This document shows, piece after piece, positions 11,190 to 21,384 of a DNA stretch of 64,000 nt. Made by a program: the position numbers and the translations under genes. The notes below the pieces were generated by a model. It did no database searches. It saw only the letters and a program-made list of their open reading frames with translations, and was not told where the DNA came from. How positions within the stretch are numbered: the stretch's first letter is position 1; each line of letters starts with the position of its first letter. Source of the stretch: Balamuthia mandrillaris (Eukaryota; Discosea; Longamoebia; Balamuthiidae); NCBI GenBank assembly GCA_031835245.1, contig JAVKOQ010000017.1, positions 70,001 through 134,000 on the forward strand, in the 5' to 3' direction.

Positions 11190-11835
11190 AACGACAAGAA
11201 AGAAAGAAAGAAAGAAAGAAAGAAACGACAAGAAAGAAACGACAAGAAAGAAAGAAACGACAAGAAAGAAACGATAAGAAAGAGAGGACAAGAGAGAAAA
11301 GAAAAGAACGGGAAGAGCGGATAAGAAGAAATGAAAGAAAGGTCAAATTGAAGAAATATAACATTAGAAACATTTAACCAAACAAAAATAAAATATAGAG
11401 AAGAGGAGGAAGGAGGAGGAGGGAAGGAGGTACGTTGTTGAATGCGGAAGGTGGCGGCGTGTCCTCCTCGCTCCACCCAAGTTTGCTGAGCAGCCGAAAC
11501 GGGTCCCCGCCGAAAAACCTAATCTTTGCCGCTTTGGAGTACAGCACGCCTCGAAGCACATCTGCTTCTGTCCCCTCCTCCTGCTTCTTCTTGTTCTGCT
11601 TCTTCATCTTCTTCTTCGCTTGCACAACGGCTTCTTCTGCTCCTTCTCCCAATTTTTTTTCGTTCATTTTCTTCTTCTCATCGTTCTGCTTTGCTTTCTT
11701 GTTCTTCTTTGGTTTTTCTGTCACTTCTTGTTCACGTGATGCCTTTCGTTTGTGGTGTGTGGTGGAAGATGGAGTCCCCGTCGTTGTGGTTGTGGAGTCC
11801 CCATCATCATCGTCTCCCTCTGCGCTTTTCTTCAT
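9681..11835 (-). CDS. SIRT1-like class I sirtuin, NAD-dependent deacetylase
   Basis: Five exons (11835-11434, 11089-10598, 10528-10314, 10174-9981, 9856-9681) join with matching phases. The NAD-binding motif is GAGISVSCGIPDFRS, followed by YTQNIDTLE and the catalytic His in HCHGSFATA. Zinc ligands are CVAC and CGKC. MKPEITFFGEPLP, VIGSSLRVDPV and HVLINREL complete the fold. The wording (LPDPQMLFDIEFF, KEGKLLRVYTQNIDTLEGVAGI) is closest to SIRT1/Sir2, so a nuclear protein-lysine deacetylase is expected. The N-terminus is Lys/Asp-rich and contains the bipartite-type basic cluster KPKKNKKAK, a likely nuclear signal. A poly-Ser run is encoded by a GAA/TTC array immediately before the catalytic domain. 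Intron 1 holds a GAAAG/CGACAA minisatellite. Confidence 0.93.
11095..11290. repeat. GAAAG/ACGACAA minisatellite in sirtuin intron
   Basis: Runs of GAAA are punctuated by repeated ACGACAAGAAAG units within intron 1 of the sirtuin gene. Confidence 0.9.
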
Positions 11836-12006
11836 CCTGGCGCTTCGTTCTATCTTTCAATTATCCATGACGACACGAATATCAGCTTTGATAGATCAGA
11901 TCTCTTTAAATATTTATGATTATCTATTGGATATTTGAATAATTTGATCTCGTTGTTTGATTTTTTATTGGATGCCACGAATTAATGAACAAATAAATCA
12001 AAAAAG

Positions 12007-13114
12007 ATGGAAGAGCGGGAGGAGGAGGCCAGAGAAAGCCAGCTCGCCCTCCCGGACGTGGAGGAGGAGACCGTGGCCCCGGAGAGACCCACCGAGGCGG
12101 CCCCGCGCATACGGCACCTGCACAGAGCGCTGAGGAGCCTGCGCTTGGTCTTGACGCTCTCTCTCTGCGCCGTTTTCGGCGCGCTGCTGCGGATCGCTCT
12201 GCAAGAGTTCCTGGTGTGGCGGGTGGACGAGCGGAACGGAGTGCTGCCCTCCGCCCTGATGGCCAACATCGTGGGCAGCGCCATCATGGGCTCTTTGGTC
12301 CCCCAGAAGGGATATCGGTTCTGGCACCGGTTAGTTACCACCTTTTTTTTATTGTTGGAAGTTTGAGTTCTGCGATGTGTTTTCGTTCGTTGTTGTTCTT
12401 CTTGTTCTTGTTCTTCTTCTTCTTCTTCTTCTTCTTCTTCTTCTTCTTCTCTTCTTCTTCTTCTTCTTCTTCTTGTTCTTGTTCTTGTTCTTCTTCTTCT
12501 TCTTCTTCTTCGTTCTTCTTCTTGTTGTTCTTCTTCTTCTTCTTCTTGTTCTTGTTCTTCTTCTTCTTCTTCTTCTTCTTCTTCTTCTTCTTCTTCTTCG
12601 TTCTTCGTTCGTTCTTCGTTCTTCTTCTTCTTGTTCTTGTTCTTCTTCTTCTTCTTCTTCTTCTTCTTCTTCTTCTTCTTCTTCTTCTTCTTCTTTCTTC
12701 GTTCTTCGTTCTTCGTTCTTCGTCTTCTTCTTCTTCTTCGTTCTTCGTTCTTGTTCTTCTTCTTGTTCTTGTTCTTGTTCTTCTTCTTCTTCTTCTTCTT
12801 CTTCTTCTTCTTCTTCTTCTTGTTCTGCTCTTCTGCTGCTTCTTGTTATTGCTTTTTTTCCTGCTTTCATGCTCCGTTTTAAGCTTATTATCATAAAAGA
12901 GAGGACTGGCTGTATACAGGGCTTAGCTCAGGTTTTTGTGGCAGCTTAACTACGTTTTCAACGTGGATGACGGAAGCAGCGGAGCCATGGGAAGATGTGG
13001 ACGTCGTTCGATACTTCTTTTTGCTGATCCTTGAGCTGTGTTCCAATATATGTGCCTTTTGTTTTGGTATCGAGAAGCTCTTCTCTCTTTCTCTTTATTC
13101 TCTATATTCTCTTA

Positions 13115-13145
<31 letters not shown>

Positions 13146-14067
13146 CTACCTGCTAAGCCAATAACTCTCTTTTCCACTTTTTTTTCTTTTTACCAGGATG
13201 GCATGCACAAGACGGAGTTCGTGCCATTCTGTTAAAAACAAAACTTCTGAAGCAGTCACCACAACCACAACAACCAGTAACAAAGAACATACTAACGGAG
13301 CGCGAGGAATTAGACGAATGCAGAAAAATGTTTGTGGTAGCTGTGGTTGAAGTGTTGTTGTTGTTACTTGTGTTCGCCGCTGTTGGCATATTGACCGGAT
13401 ATTTTGTTTCATGGCGATGGTTGACTTTAGCTGCTTTCTTTGCTCCTCCTGGTAACTGATTTCCAATGCTCCCTTCTCTCACTTCCATTCCTCTGTTTTG
13501 TCGTTAACTTTGCTCTTTGTTGTTTCCTTTCTCGTTCTTCTTTCGTCTTTCTTCTTTCTCTTTCTTCTTTATTCTCTCTTCTTCCTTCATTTACTTAAAA
13601 CTACAACAGGAGCCCTTTTGCGATTCTATCTATCTCTTCTGAACGCCAAACGACCGTTTTCTCACACTGTACCTCTGTTTACAATGCTTGTTAACGTGTC
13701 TGGCTCTATAGCAGCCGCTCTTTTGATAATATTAACCGGGAAGGAAGGTTGGACGGATCGAACCTCTGATGCAAGAGCTTATGTCACCGAAGCTGTTATT
13801 CTTGGATTTTTAGGTACGAAAGCATAGAGAGAAGAGGAACGGAGAAGAGGGCAGCGAAGTAAGAAGAGATGAGCCAACAGAACAGATGAACTGACAATAA
13901 TGTTTGTAAAAACAGGCAGTTTGACGACCGTATCAACATTCACAGCCGAATTGCTGCAATCGCATCGCACTGTATTTATTCGTTACGTCTATGGCTTTGC
14001 CACCATCTCGATTTCTCAAGTGGTCATCATCATTCTCTTCACCTCGTTGCAAACGTTTCCATCATGA
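12007..14067 (+). CDS. Fluoride exporter, FEX/Fluc (CrcB) family, fused two-domain form
   Basis: Five exons (12007-12329, 12927-13066, 13197-13451, 13610-13813, 13916-14067) were assembled by phase. Two homologous CrcB/Fluc halves are visible. The first has GALLRIALQ, MANIVGSAIMG and GFCGSLTTFSTW. The second has GALLRFYLS, MLVNVSGSIAAALL and GFLGSLTTVSTFTAEL. Each half has the pore Asn (N-x-x-G) and the TTFST-type motif that binds the central sodium and lines the fluoride pore. A linking TM helix (VVAVVEVLLLLLVFAAVG) lies between them, as in eukaryotic FEX proteins that expel F- across the plasma membrane. The acidic N-terminus is cytosolic-like. Intron 1 is about 600 bp of TTC repeat. Confidence is high because both halves show the signature. 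Confidence 0.92.
12405..12835 (+). repeat. Large TTC/CTTGTT microsatellite in FEX intron 1
   Basis: The array is TTC with interspersed TTG and TTCG units, sense-strand pyrimidine-rich, between the first two exons of the fluoride exporter. Confidence 0.95.
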
Positions 14068-14084
14068 ACCGCACGTAGCGATTA

Positions 14085-14375
14085 CAATAACAAGCCAAAG
14101 ACCACGGTGAAACCGTCTGTCAGAGAAGCTTGCTGCAGAATTTCAGCCTCGCTCTTCTTCAACGGACACAACATCCCGCTGTGGAACGGCCTCAATTATT
14201 AATGGGAGACCTTAACGCTCTTCGAAGAGAGGACTGTCACGAGGAAGAATGACGATGATTGCAAATGAGCACAACCGTTGGGAGGGAGTTTGCTCCGATG
14301 TGGTCACTTGGTTGCAAGAAGTAGGAGGCTACACAGAACCTTGGTCTTTGCGAGGTGAGGCAAAGAAAAAGAAGA
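14085..14375 (+). pseudogene. Frameshifted fragment of a second EEP-domain gene
   Basis: Immediately after the FEX stop, one frame reads LLQRTQHPAVERPQLLMGDL then NALRRED, containing the catalytic M-G-D-L-N of EEP phosphodiesterases. A stop follows after CHEEE. In the next frame the text continues as MIANEHNRWEG, then VVTWLQEVGGYTEPWSLRG, which is what family members carry just after the GDLN motif. A single missing base near 14252 accounts for the break. No N-terminal EEP motifs fit in the 20-odd bp left after FEX, and no C-terminal SDH motif was seen. It is therefore a truncated remnant, unrelated in wording to the intact EEP gene at 2336. Confidence 0.65.
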
Positions 14376-14542
14376 AGGTTGGGATAAGGATGACGATGAA
14401 GAAAGGAAATGGATAGATCTATGGATTGACAAAAGCTAAGCATACTCTTCCCTATACAAATCAAGCTGGCGTTTGAGCCTAACGAAGAGGACGAATAAGT
14501 TGAACAGCTGAACTACCAAATGAAAACAACGAAAAGGTAACA

Positions 14543-14589
<47 letters not shown>

Positions 14590-14694
14590 AGCAGAAAACA
14601 AAGAGCACTGCTTTTCTGCATTAAATTTTTATTCAACAGTTTAAAGACAAACAAACTAACTTTAAAAACCCACTAACAGTTATTTTTTGTTCCA
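14376..14694. other. Intergenic, no gene seen
   Basis: It includes a GA dinucleotide tract at about 14550-14586 downstream of the Tyr-Asp-Gly-Gly repeat gene. No supported coding signal. Confidence 0.7.
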
Positions 14695-15945
14695 TTAGAA
14701 CCAGAACGCGGCCAGAGACGCGGCATCAGAAGCATCTTCAGCGGCGCTGTTGGAATTGTAGGCTACTACATTTCCTCCGTCGTAGACGCTGCCATCGTAA
14801 CCCACGTTTCCGCCATCATAGACGACATTCCCTCCATCATCGTAATATCCATCATAGTCCACATCTCCTCCATCATAGACCACGTTGCCTCCATCATAGC
14901 GAATATCGCCTCCGTCGTAGGTGACCACATTGCCTCCATCGTAACGGATATCTCCACCATCGTACATCACGTTGCCGCCGTCATAACGAACATCACCGCC
15001 ATCATATGTCACCACATTGCCATCATAGCGAATGTCGCCAGCATCATAGACTACGTCGTCTCCGTCGTAGTTAATGTCACCACCATCATAAGCAACGACA
15101 TTACCATCGTAACGCACATCACCTCCGTCATAAACCACGTTGCCTCCATCATATCTAATATCGCCACCACCGTAGCTGATGTCGCCACCATCATAACGAA
15201 CATCACCACCATCATACGTCACCACATTGCCGTCATAGCGGATGTCACCGCCATCGTATTGGATGTCACCACCATCATAGATGTTTCCTCCGTCATAGCA
15301 ATCATAGCGAACGTCACCACCATCATAGCTAATGTCTCCTCCATCGTAGACTACATTGCCTCCGTCGTAACGAATATCACCACCATCATAGCTGATATCC
15401 CCTCCATCATAGCGGATGTCACCACCGTTGTACTGGATGTTTCCTCCATTGTAACGAACGTCACCTCCATCGTAGCTGATGTCGCCACCATCGTAGCGGA
15501 TATCACCACCATCATAGATGTTGCCTCCGTCATAACGGATATCCCCGCCATCATAACGAACGTCACCTCCATCATAGCGAATGTCGCCACCATCGTAACG
15601 GATATCACCACCATCATAGATGTTTCCTCCATCATAGCGAATATCACCGCCATCGTACTGGATGTCACCGCCATCATATCTGATGTCACCTCCATCGTAG
15701 CTTACGTCGCCTCCGTCATACCTGATATCTCCTCCGTCGTAGACGACATCTCCACCATCGTACTCGACGTCGCCTCCATCATAGGTCACGTCGCCTCCAT
15801 CATAACGAACATCGCCGCCATCGTAAGTCACCACGTCGCCGTCATAGCGCACATCGCCTCCGCCATAATTCACATTCCCTCGTCCAGCCAAGGTGGTCGC
15901 CGCGAAGAAGGCCAACAACAAGTAAAGTGCCACACCAGCCTTCAT
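14695..15945 (-). CDS. Secreted YDGGD heptad-repeat protein (no known family)
   Basis: This is a single-exon ORF of 416 residues starting MKAGVALYLLLAFFAATTLAG, a clear signal peptide. The mature part is almost only tandem repeats of Y-D-G-G-(D/N)-(I/V)-x, about 50 copies of 7 residues (21 bp), with occasional 6-residue units. The variable seventh position is usually Arg but also Ser, Gln, Thr, Val or Met, and some units have an inserted Thr. It ends in a short Ala/Ser-rich tail with a C-terminal FWF. Regular Asp-Gly-Gly-Asp spacing with an alternating aliphatic residue suggests a beta-solenoid, perhaps Ca-binding like RTX repeats, or an extracellular or cyst-wall matrix fibre; both are inference. 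The upstream ATG at 16053 was rejected because the signal peptide begins exactly at 15945 and a TATA box sits about 90 bp before it. Confidence 0.88.
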   Translation of the reverse strand: MKAGVALYLLLAFFAATTLAGRGNVNYGGGDVRYDGDVVTYDGGDVRYDGGDVTYDGGDVEYDGGDVVYDGGDIRYDGGDVSYDGGDIRYDGGDIQYDGGDIRYDGGNIYDGGDIRYDGGDIRYDGGDVRYDGGDIRYDGGNIYDGGDIRYDGGDISYDGGDVRYNGGNIQYNGGDIRYDGGDISYDGGDIRYDGGNVVYDGGDISYDGGDVRYDCYDGGNIYDGGDIQYDGGDIRYDGNVVTYDGGDVRYDGGDISYGGGDIRYDGGNVVYDGGDVRYDGNVVAYDGGDINYDGDDVVYDAGDIRYDGNVVTYDGGDVRYDGGNVMYDGGDIRYDGGNVVTYDGGDIRYDGGNVVYDGGDVDYDGYYDDGGNVVYDGGNVGYDGSVYDGGNVVAYNSNSAAEDASDAASLAAFWF

Positions 15946-16030
15946 TGTCGTCGTTGCAGGTTTGTTGTTTTGTGTCAGTGTTTGTTGTTTGTTGTGTGCT
16001 GTTGTGAATGCCTTGCGAATGGCGGCTTGT

Positions 16031-16040
16031 GATTTTATAG
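16031..16040 (-). promoter_or_regulatory. TATA box of the YDGGD-repeat gene
   Basis: CTATAAAATC on the minus strand lies about 90 bp before the ATG at 15945. It is a good match to TATAWAAR and correctly oriented. Confidence 0.6.
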
Positions 16041-16440
16041 TTGGGCATCTCACTCTCCTTTTTGGAAGTTGGTCATACAGTCAAATGCTCTCCTTCACTT
16101 TCATGCGACATTCCATCTGGAGGGGCAGAAAAGGAGAGCCATGTAGCTTCATTGGCCCATCTCTATTTATGCTGTTCCAATGAAAACCAGGTTGGATTCC
16201 TTTCACGTTTCTGTTATTGTGACTTGTGAAGAAACTTGTTGGAAAGCGTGCAAGACGTAAGGCGGGGCCAAACATAATCGCTAACTACACAACAACAATA
16301 AACAGGTGCAAATACAAGACTTTGAAGGACAGCACTTCAGCAGTCATCCACAGAGAAGCGTTGGGGAGGGCGTCTCTCCCCGTCGCGCTTGGAGTAACTT
16401 TGGACATATTTTGTTTCGTGTGGTGGACCAAGAAATATTT

Positions 16441-16624
16441 TGCTGACATCAGCAAATACCAAATTTGGTGACAAACACGTCAACACCTCCCAATCGGTCT
16501 GAACACGTCAGCATTCTTCATCTATCGATGACATCATCGACACCCAAACTTGAATATAAACACGTCACCATGGATCTCATCTGCTGACGTGTAGAACAGG
16601 ACACGTCAGTACCTTGCTGACGTG
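16441..16624. promoter_or_regulatory. Cluster of TGACGTG / TGCTGACG (bZIP, Maf/CREB-like) sites
   Basis: Seven copies of a TGAC(G)T core are packed in 184 bp. They are TGCTGACATCAGCA at 16441, CACGTCA at 16476, CACGTCAGCA at 16504, CACGTCA at 16561, TGCTGACGTG at 16582, CACGTCAGT at 16602 and TGCTGACGTG at 16615. The first is one base off the 14-bp Maf-recognition palindrome. The others join a CRE-like TGACGTG half to a TGC flank. The cluster lies 270-450 bp before the ABHD-like ATG (16893) and 500-680 bp before the divergent repeat-protein ATG (15945), so it could serve either gene. Confidence 0.65.
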
Positions 16625-16892
16625 GCAATCCCAACGCAACTCTTTGCTGTGGAAAAAGAAAAGATGAGAAAGGAAGAGAGGAAGCGCACCATTTATTTTT
16701 TTCGAGGAAGATTAGGAAGGGAAAAAGCTCCGAGCTTCTGCCGAAGAGACAAAAGAATAAAGAAGAAGCTTTTTTCCTCCCAAAAAAAATCATTCATAAA
16801 GCAACGAAACGAAAATACGACGTGTGTCCTCCACCGTATTGCTGCGGGAACCCACTGCTGCTCGGTTTCTACTTGCGACAACACCCCAAAGG

Positions 16893-18996
16893 ATGAGTTC
16901 ATGGTTTTCATTTGGAGGAGGAGGAGGGGGTGGTGCTAGCGGTTCTGCAGCTGCTTCTTCTTCTTCATCAACCACAACAGCCACGGTGCCGACGGTTCCA
17001 TCAAGCTCTTCGCTCTTTAGCCGATGGAGATCGCTTTCGTGGAGGCCTACTTCCTCGGCACTGCTGGCACAGGCTGAGCAACGGATGCTTCGTGGTAAGC
17101 CTTCTTTCGTTGCTTTTTTTTTTCTTTATTACTTAAAAGAAAGTTTTGTTAAAAAGTGGTGACTACACAAATGGAACAAAGCCTTGTGCAGTTGAGCCGA
17201 ACCGGCCATCAGATCAACACCATTAAAATGGGACGAGGACCACCTTTGGTCTTGCTTCATGGCTTTGCTGCTGGCGTTGGCTTTTGGTGTTGGTTGGTCT
17301 TTCTTGTTCTTGTTCTTCTTGTTCTTGTTCTTCTTCTTTTTCTTCTTCTTCTTCTTTTTCTTCATATTCTTCGTCATTCTTCGTTCGTTGTTCTCTTTGC
17401 TCTCCTTCTTCTTTCTTTTCAGTTTCTTTTTCTCAATTGTTTTTGTGCTTTGCTTCTCTTCGGTTTGTATACAGCAATTTGGATGAACTGGCAAAGTATC
17501 ATACGGTATATGCTATAGACCTTCCTGGGTTTGGCCGAAGCTCTCGCTCCTCGTTTGTGCCTACTTCAGAGCAAGAGGCAGAGGACTATTTTCTTGACTC
17601 TTTTGAAGAATGGAGAGAACAAGTGCAACTTGATCGGTTCTGTCTATTAGGTGCGTTTCCTTCACTCTTCTCTTTCTTTTTTTCTCTTTCTTTGTACTTT
17701 TGTTGAAACTCTTTTCAAAATCAAACAATAGGACATTCATTTGGAGGTTATCTTTCAGCTTGTTACGCATTGAAACACCCGGACCAAGTTGAAAAGCTGA
17801 TCTTAGCGGATCCGTGGGGAATTCCCAAGAGGCCCACCACCGATTCGAATGATCGCCTCCCATGGAAGTGGCGCATGATTACTGGTGTGCTCTCGAGGTT
17901 TTCGCCATTGGCCTCTATTCGTGCTGCTGGACCTTACGGTATTTTTTCTTCTTCTTCCTAACTCAAGCTTGTTCTTTTCTTCAATCATCTATGTTTTCAT
18001 TTTCCATTTCTATTCTATGTGTTCTCTGTTTCTTGACGCTTCATCAATGGTAATTCTTCCATTATCGACAACAGGACCACAACTGATTGAACGTTTTCGA
18101 CCGGATCTAATCCGAAAGTTCATGCATTTGCACCACGACGGAGTAGAGTACGAAGCAGATCAAACAACAACCATCTCCCCTTCTCCTTCCGCTTCCAAAG
18201 AAAGGGAAAAAGAAGGAGAAGCTGCGGATGATGACAAAATGATGAAAGACGTAACCGCCGAAGAGATCCATACGGCGGCAGAAAGGCTTACAGCCTCGGA
18301 GCTAGTCGGTGCGGCTGCTTTAGCTTCTGACAATGAAGAAGAAGAAGAAGAAGAAAAAAACGCAGACGCACAACAGAAAGAAATAGAAAAAGCACAACTT
18401 CAACAAGTTTCAGGAGCAGAAAAAGTAGCATCAACAACACAGAAACATCAGCAACAAATGTCTGTTGTGGCTCAGTACATTTATCACTCGAATGCTCAAG
18501 TGCCAGCAACAGGAGAGATGGCCTTCCAAAAGCTGATGCAACCCATTGGATGGGCCGTTCGCCCGCTGTGGGACCGTTTGCCAGAACTTCGACCCGACAT
18601 TCCGGTCACCTTTCTTTATGGCGAGGTATTGCATACCTCTTCTTTTCATTTTTTGTGTTTGTTTTTTTCTCACTGCCGTGTTTAAAAAAGAATTCATGGA
18701 TGGATCCGAATGCGGGAGCCAAACTCATGTACAGAATGAAGCACAACCCCAGGAACAAACGTTTGTGGATATTGCCTGGCTGTGGCCATCACATCTACGT
18801 GGACAACTACAGAGCTTTCAACCGTTTGGTCGTGCATTCTACCCTTGGTCACTCGGTGGCTTCATCTTCTTCTTATTCGACCTCAACCAAAAGAACGAGC
18901 ATGGAGGTGGAGGACGAAGAAGAGGAAGAAGAAGATCCTTTGCGACAACCCTTTGAAGTGCGATGTTATTCACATGAAGACGAACCACAAGAGTAA
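16893..18996 (+). CDS. ABHD4/ABHD5 (CGI-58)-like alpha/beta hydrolase
   Basis: Exons are 16893-17094, 17157-about 17292, 17475-17650, 17732-17938, 18075-18625 and 18691-18996. Landmarks are LAQAEQRML, PLVLLHGFAAG (oxyanion HG), VYAIDLPGFGRSSR, the nucleophile elbow GHSFGGYLSA, ILADPWGIPKRP, AAGPYGPQLIERFRPDLIRKF, QYIYHSNAQVPATGEMAF and GCGHHIYVDNYRAFN with the catalytic His. The order and wording match CGI-58/ABHD4. The elbow retains Ser, as in the lyso-phospholipase ABHD4, rather than the Asn of the lipase co-activator CGI-58, so catalysis on (lyso)phospholipids is plausible. A Glu/Gln-rich insert of about 100 residues interrupts the cap region. The N-terminus is Gly/Ser-rich. It is preceded by the bZIP-like site cluster. 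The exon 2 end has two candidate donors. Confidence 0.9.
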
Positions 18997-19621
18997 AAAA
19001 GTGTACAAAAAAGTCTAATACTAGGTATGTGTGGGTCACAGTGTGAGTACAGAACTCGATGTGTGTGCAGTTGAAACCACAAAATAAAAAAAATATATCG
19101 TTTTGGCTCACTCCCAACCGATCGAAGCGGCGCCAAGCAGTAACGGTCAGTTTTCTTTTCAAATAGCATCTGTTTCACCAACCGCCATCCCGCCTGGACG
19201 CTTGATTGGTCCAAGCGCTTCAACTCCATTCTTCCTCATTCTTCATCCTTTTTTTTTATTTCCTCTTTATCCGCTCCTCGATATCTCCATCTTCGGACGG
19301 AGCATATCGCATTGGTGGGGAAATTCCAAGGGGGAGAAAAACCGGGGAATGAGAATGGAAAAAAGGTAAACTCTCTGATCCAATTGGTTGAAAAAAAGAA
19401 GAAAATTCACGTGAAATCGTTTAAAGAGATATGATTTTTTATTGGAGTAGAAAATTCTCGTACGGGAATCTCTCTGATTGTTCATTGGATAAGAACATGC
19501 ACGTGAAATCGAGTAAAGATCAAGTGCAGATCTGATTTTTATTTTCTCCAAGATTTCTTCACTTCTTTGCGAAGCCTTTTCAAAAAAAAAAAGAATGGGA
19601 GTGTTCAACATAACATATACG
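18997..19621. other. Convergent intergenic spacer
   Basis: No gene is seen. The AT-rich stretch has two copies of CACGTGAAATCG (about 19408 and 19501) and TATGATTTTTTATTGGA near 19430, a motif recurring at other gene borders. Confidence 0.6.
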
Positions 19622-21137
19622 TTACTGTGGTTTTAAGGAAGCAAAGCAAGCAAAAAGGGGGTGAGCAATAATCATCCAACAGCTGGTAAGGAAGCCAGGC
19701 ACAAACCCTCTCATGCCACCAAACGTCCTCTCCCAAAACTTGGCCAAACCCAGGTTAAGCCACAACACCACGAACACGCCCAAGGTCACCGCCAATACCG
19801 ACGTTATAATTTGCCTCTTCTTCGTTCGTGGTTTGCTTGCTTCCTTCTCTTCGTTGTACTGTTGAGGATGTCGTTGCGGAGGGTGATGAAAGGAGGTAGG
19901 AAGAAGAAGACAAAAGAGGAAAGCAAGAATGGAACCAGGGACGTAGCTCAGAGCGGATTGTTGCAGAAGAACGGACGCGTCGAAAAGGAAGATGAAAAGG
20001 GTGGTGAGCAGGAAGAGTGATGAGAACAAAGTGAGAAGTGGTTGTTTGTGTTGTTCTTGTTCGGGACAAGAAGGAGATGGGCGGAGAATGGAATAGACTA
20101 AAAAGACGAGGTAACCAGTGATCTGTTACGCACGCAAGTGAATAAGTAGAAAGCAACGACAAGATGGAACGAAGGGAAGAGAGAAAGAGTGGAAGCGATA
20201 GAGTAGAAAAAAGAGAAAACATAACATAACGGTAAGACATACCCATCCAGCGATCACATCATGTGGAAAATGAACAGCAAAGTAGACGCGAGAGAACGAA
20301 GCTAACAGAACGGCAGCCGTGCCCACAACCGCGCTGCTCATCTTCAGCCGGTTAGCAAAGAAATGATGCAGGTGATGGTGTATGTATAGCCAAAAGAGCA
20401 CCACAACGGTGCTGTGCCCTGAAGGAAACGAATGTTCACTTGTTGGAAGCGTGATATGGTGAGAAGAGAAGGAGAAGAAGAGAAAAGAAGAAGAAGAAGA
20501 ACAAGAACAAGAAGAACAAGAAGAACAACAAGAACAAGAACAAGAACAAGAACAAGAACAAGAACAAGAAGAAAAGGAGGACTCATACCAACCCAATGGG
20601 TTCAGCGTCCAAGTCAGGGTTCATGGCAAACGGTCTGGACCGCAGGAACATGCTCTTGAGCAGAGAGTTTACGTACCAGCCACAAAGTATCAGCAGCCAC
20701 AACTCACAGCCAACAGACCCAAAAAGAAAGAGCCGAGAAGCAGAAGCAGGAGCAGCAGGAGAAGACGAAGGAGAAGAAGAAGAAATGGAGAGAAGCGATG
20801 GATCAGGTCTCAAGAAACAGAACAAGGGAACGAGCACGAGAACCGCCTCGAAGCCGAGGGTGGAGCAGAGGTAGACGCCGCGGTCGAGGAGAGGAGAGCG
20901 GAGGGACTGCAAAGAGAGCAGCAGAGGAAGGCCTCTCTCCTCCAGCCAAACCAAATTGTAGCTGATGGCGAGGAAGAGCCAGCCCAGGGAGAGAATGGCG
21001 AGGACGCTCAGCAGCGAGGATGAAAGCCGAGGAGGAGCACGAGGAGGAGGTGAGGTGGGGGTTGCTGAAGAAGGATGAGCTTCGAAAGGAGGTTCAGCAG
21101 CCTTATTCCCACGCCGTTTGGTGCTCGTGGCACTCAT
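19622..21137 (-). CDS. PAP2-superfamily membrane phosphatase (lipid phosphate / G6Pase-like)
   Basis: Exons are 21137-20593, 20438-20243 and 20122-19622 (413 residues). The three phosphatase motifs are present: C1 KSMFLRSRPF (K-x6-RP), C2 PSGHST and C3 SRVYFAVHFPHDVIAGW with the nucleophilic His. Several hydrophobic helices flank them, including SLLSVLAILSLGWLFLAISY, VLVLVPLFCFL, a Leu/Ile/Phe-rich pair near residues 260-300 and SVLAVTLGVFVVLWLNLGL. This fits sphingosine-1-phosphate, dolichyl-diphosphate or glucose-6-phosphate phosphatase relatives at the ER; the substrate cannot be assigned. The N-terminal 35 residues are Pro/Ser-rich and cytosolic-like. Intron 1 carries an AAGAAC repeat. 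Confidence 0.85.
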
Positions 21138-21384
21138 GGTTGCGCTCTTTCTTTTTGCCTCGCTATTGATCGGATCGGATTTTACCAATAGAAAATCAAA
21201 CGTTGTCAATTAACCAATCATAAATCAAAACAGTTGAATCAAACATCCTATTAAAAATCAAAACGGAGGTGTGGTGATTAGATCAAATAAGATCCGAATA
21301 ATTCAAGAAAAAGCATTTATTCATCACAATAATATAAAACACGGTTAAAAAGACCAGACGAGAGCCGTGCAGCCAAAAGGCGGA

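Noticed and set aside
11095-11290. CRISPR-like array
   Set aside because: Units are short GAAA/CGACAA microsatellite without spacers, in a eukaryotic intron.
15259-16032. 257-residue plus-strand ORF rich in Ile/Val/Thr
   Set aside because: It is the antisense of the 21-bp repeat array. The minus frame has a signal peptide and a TATA box.
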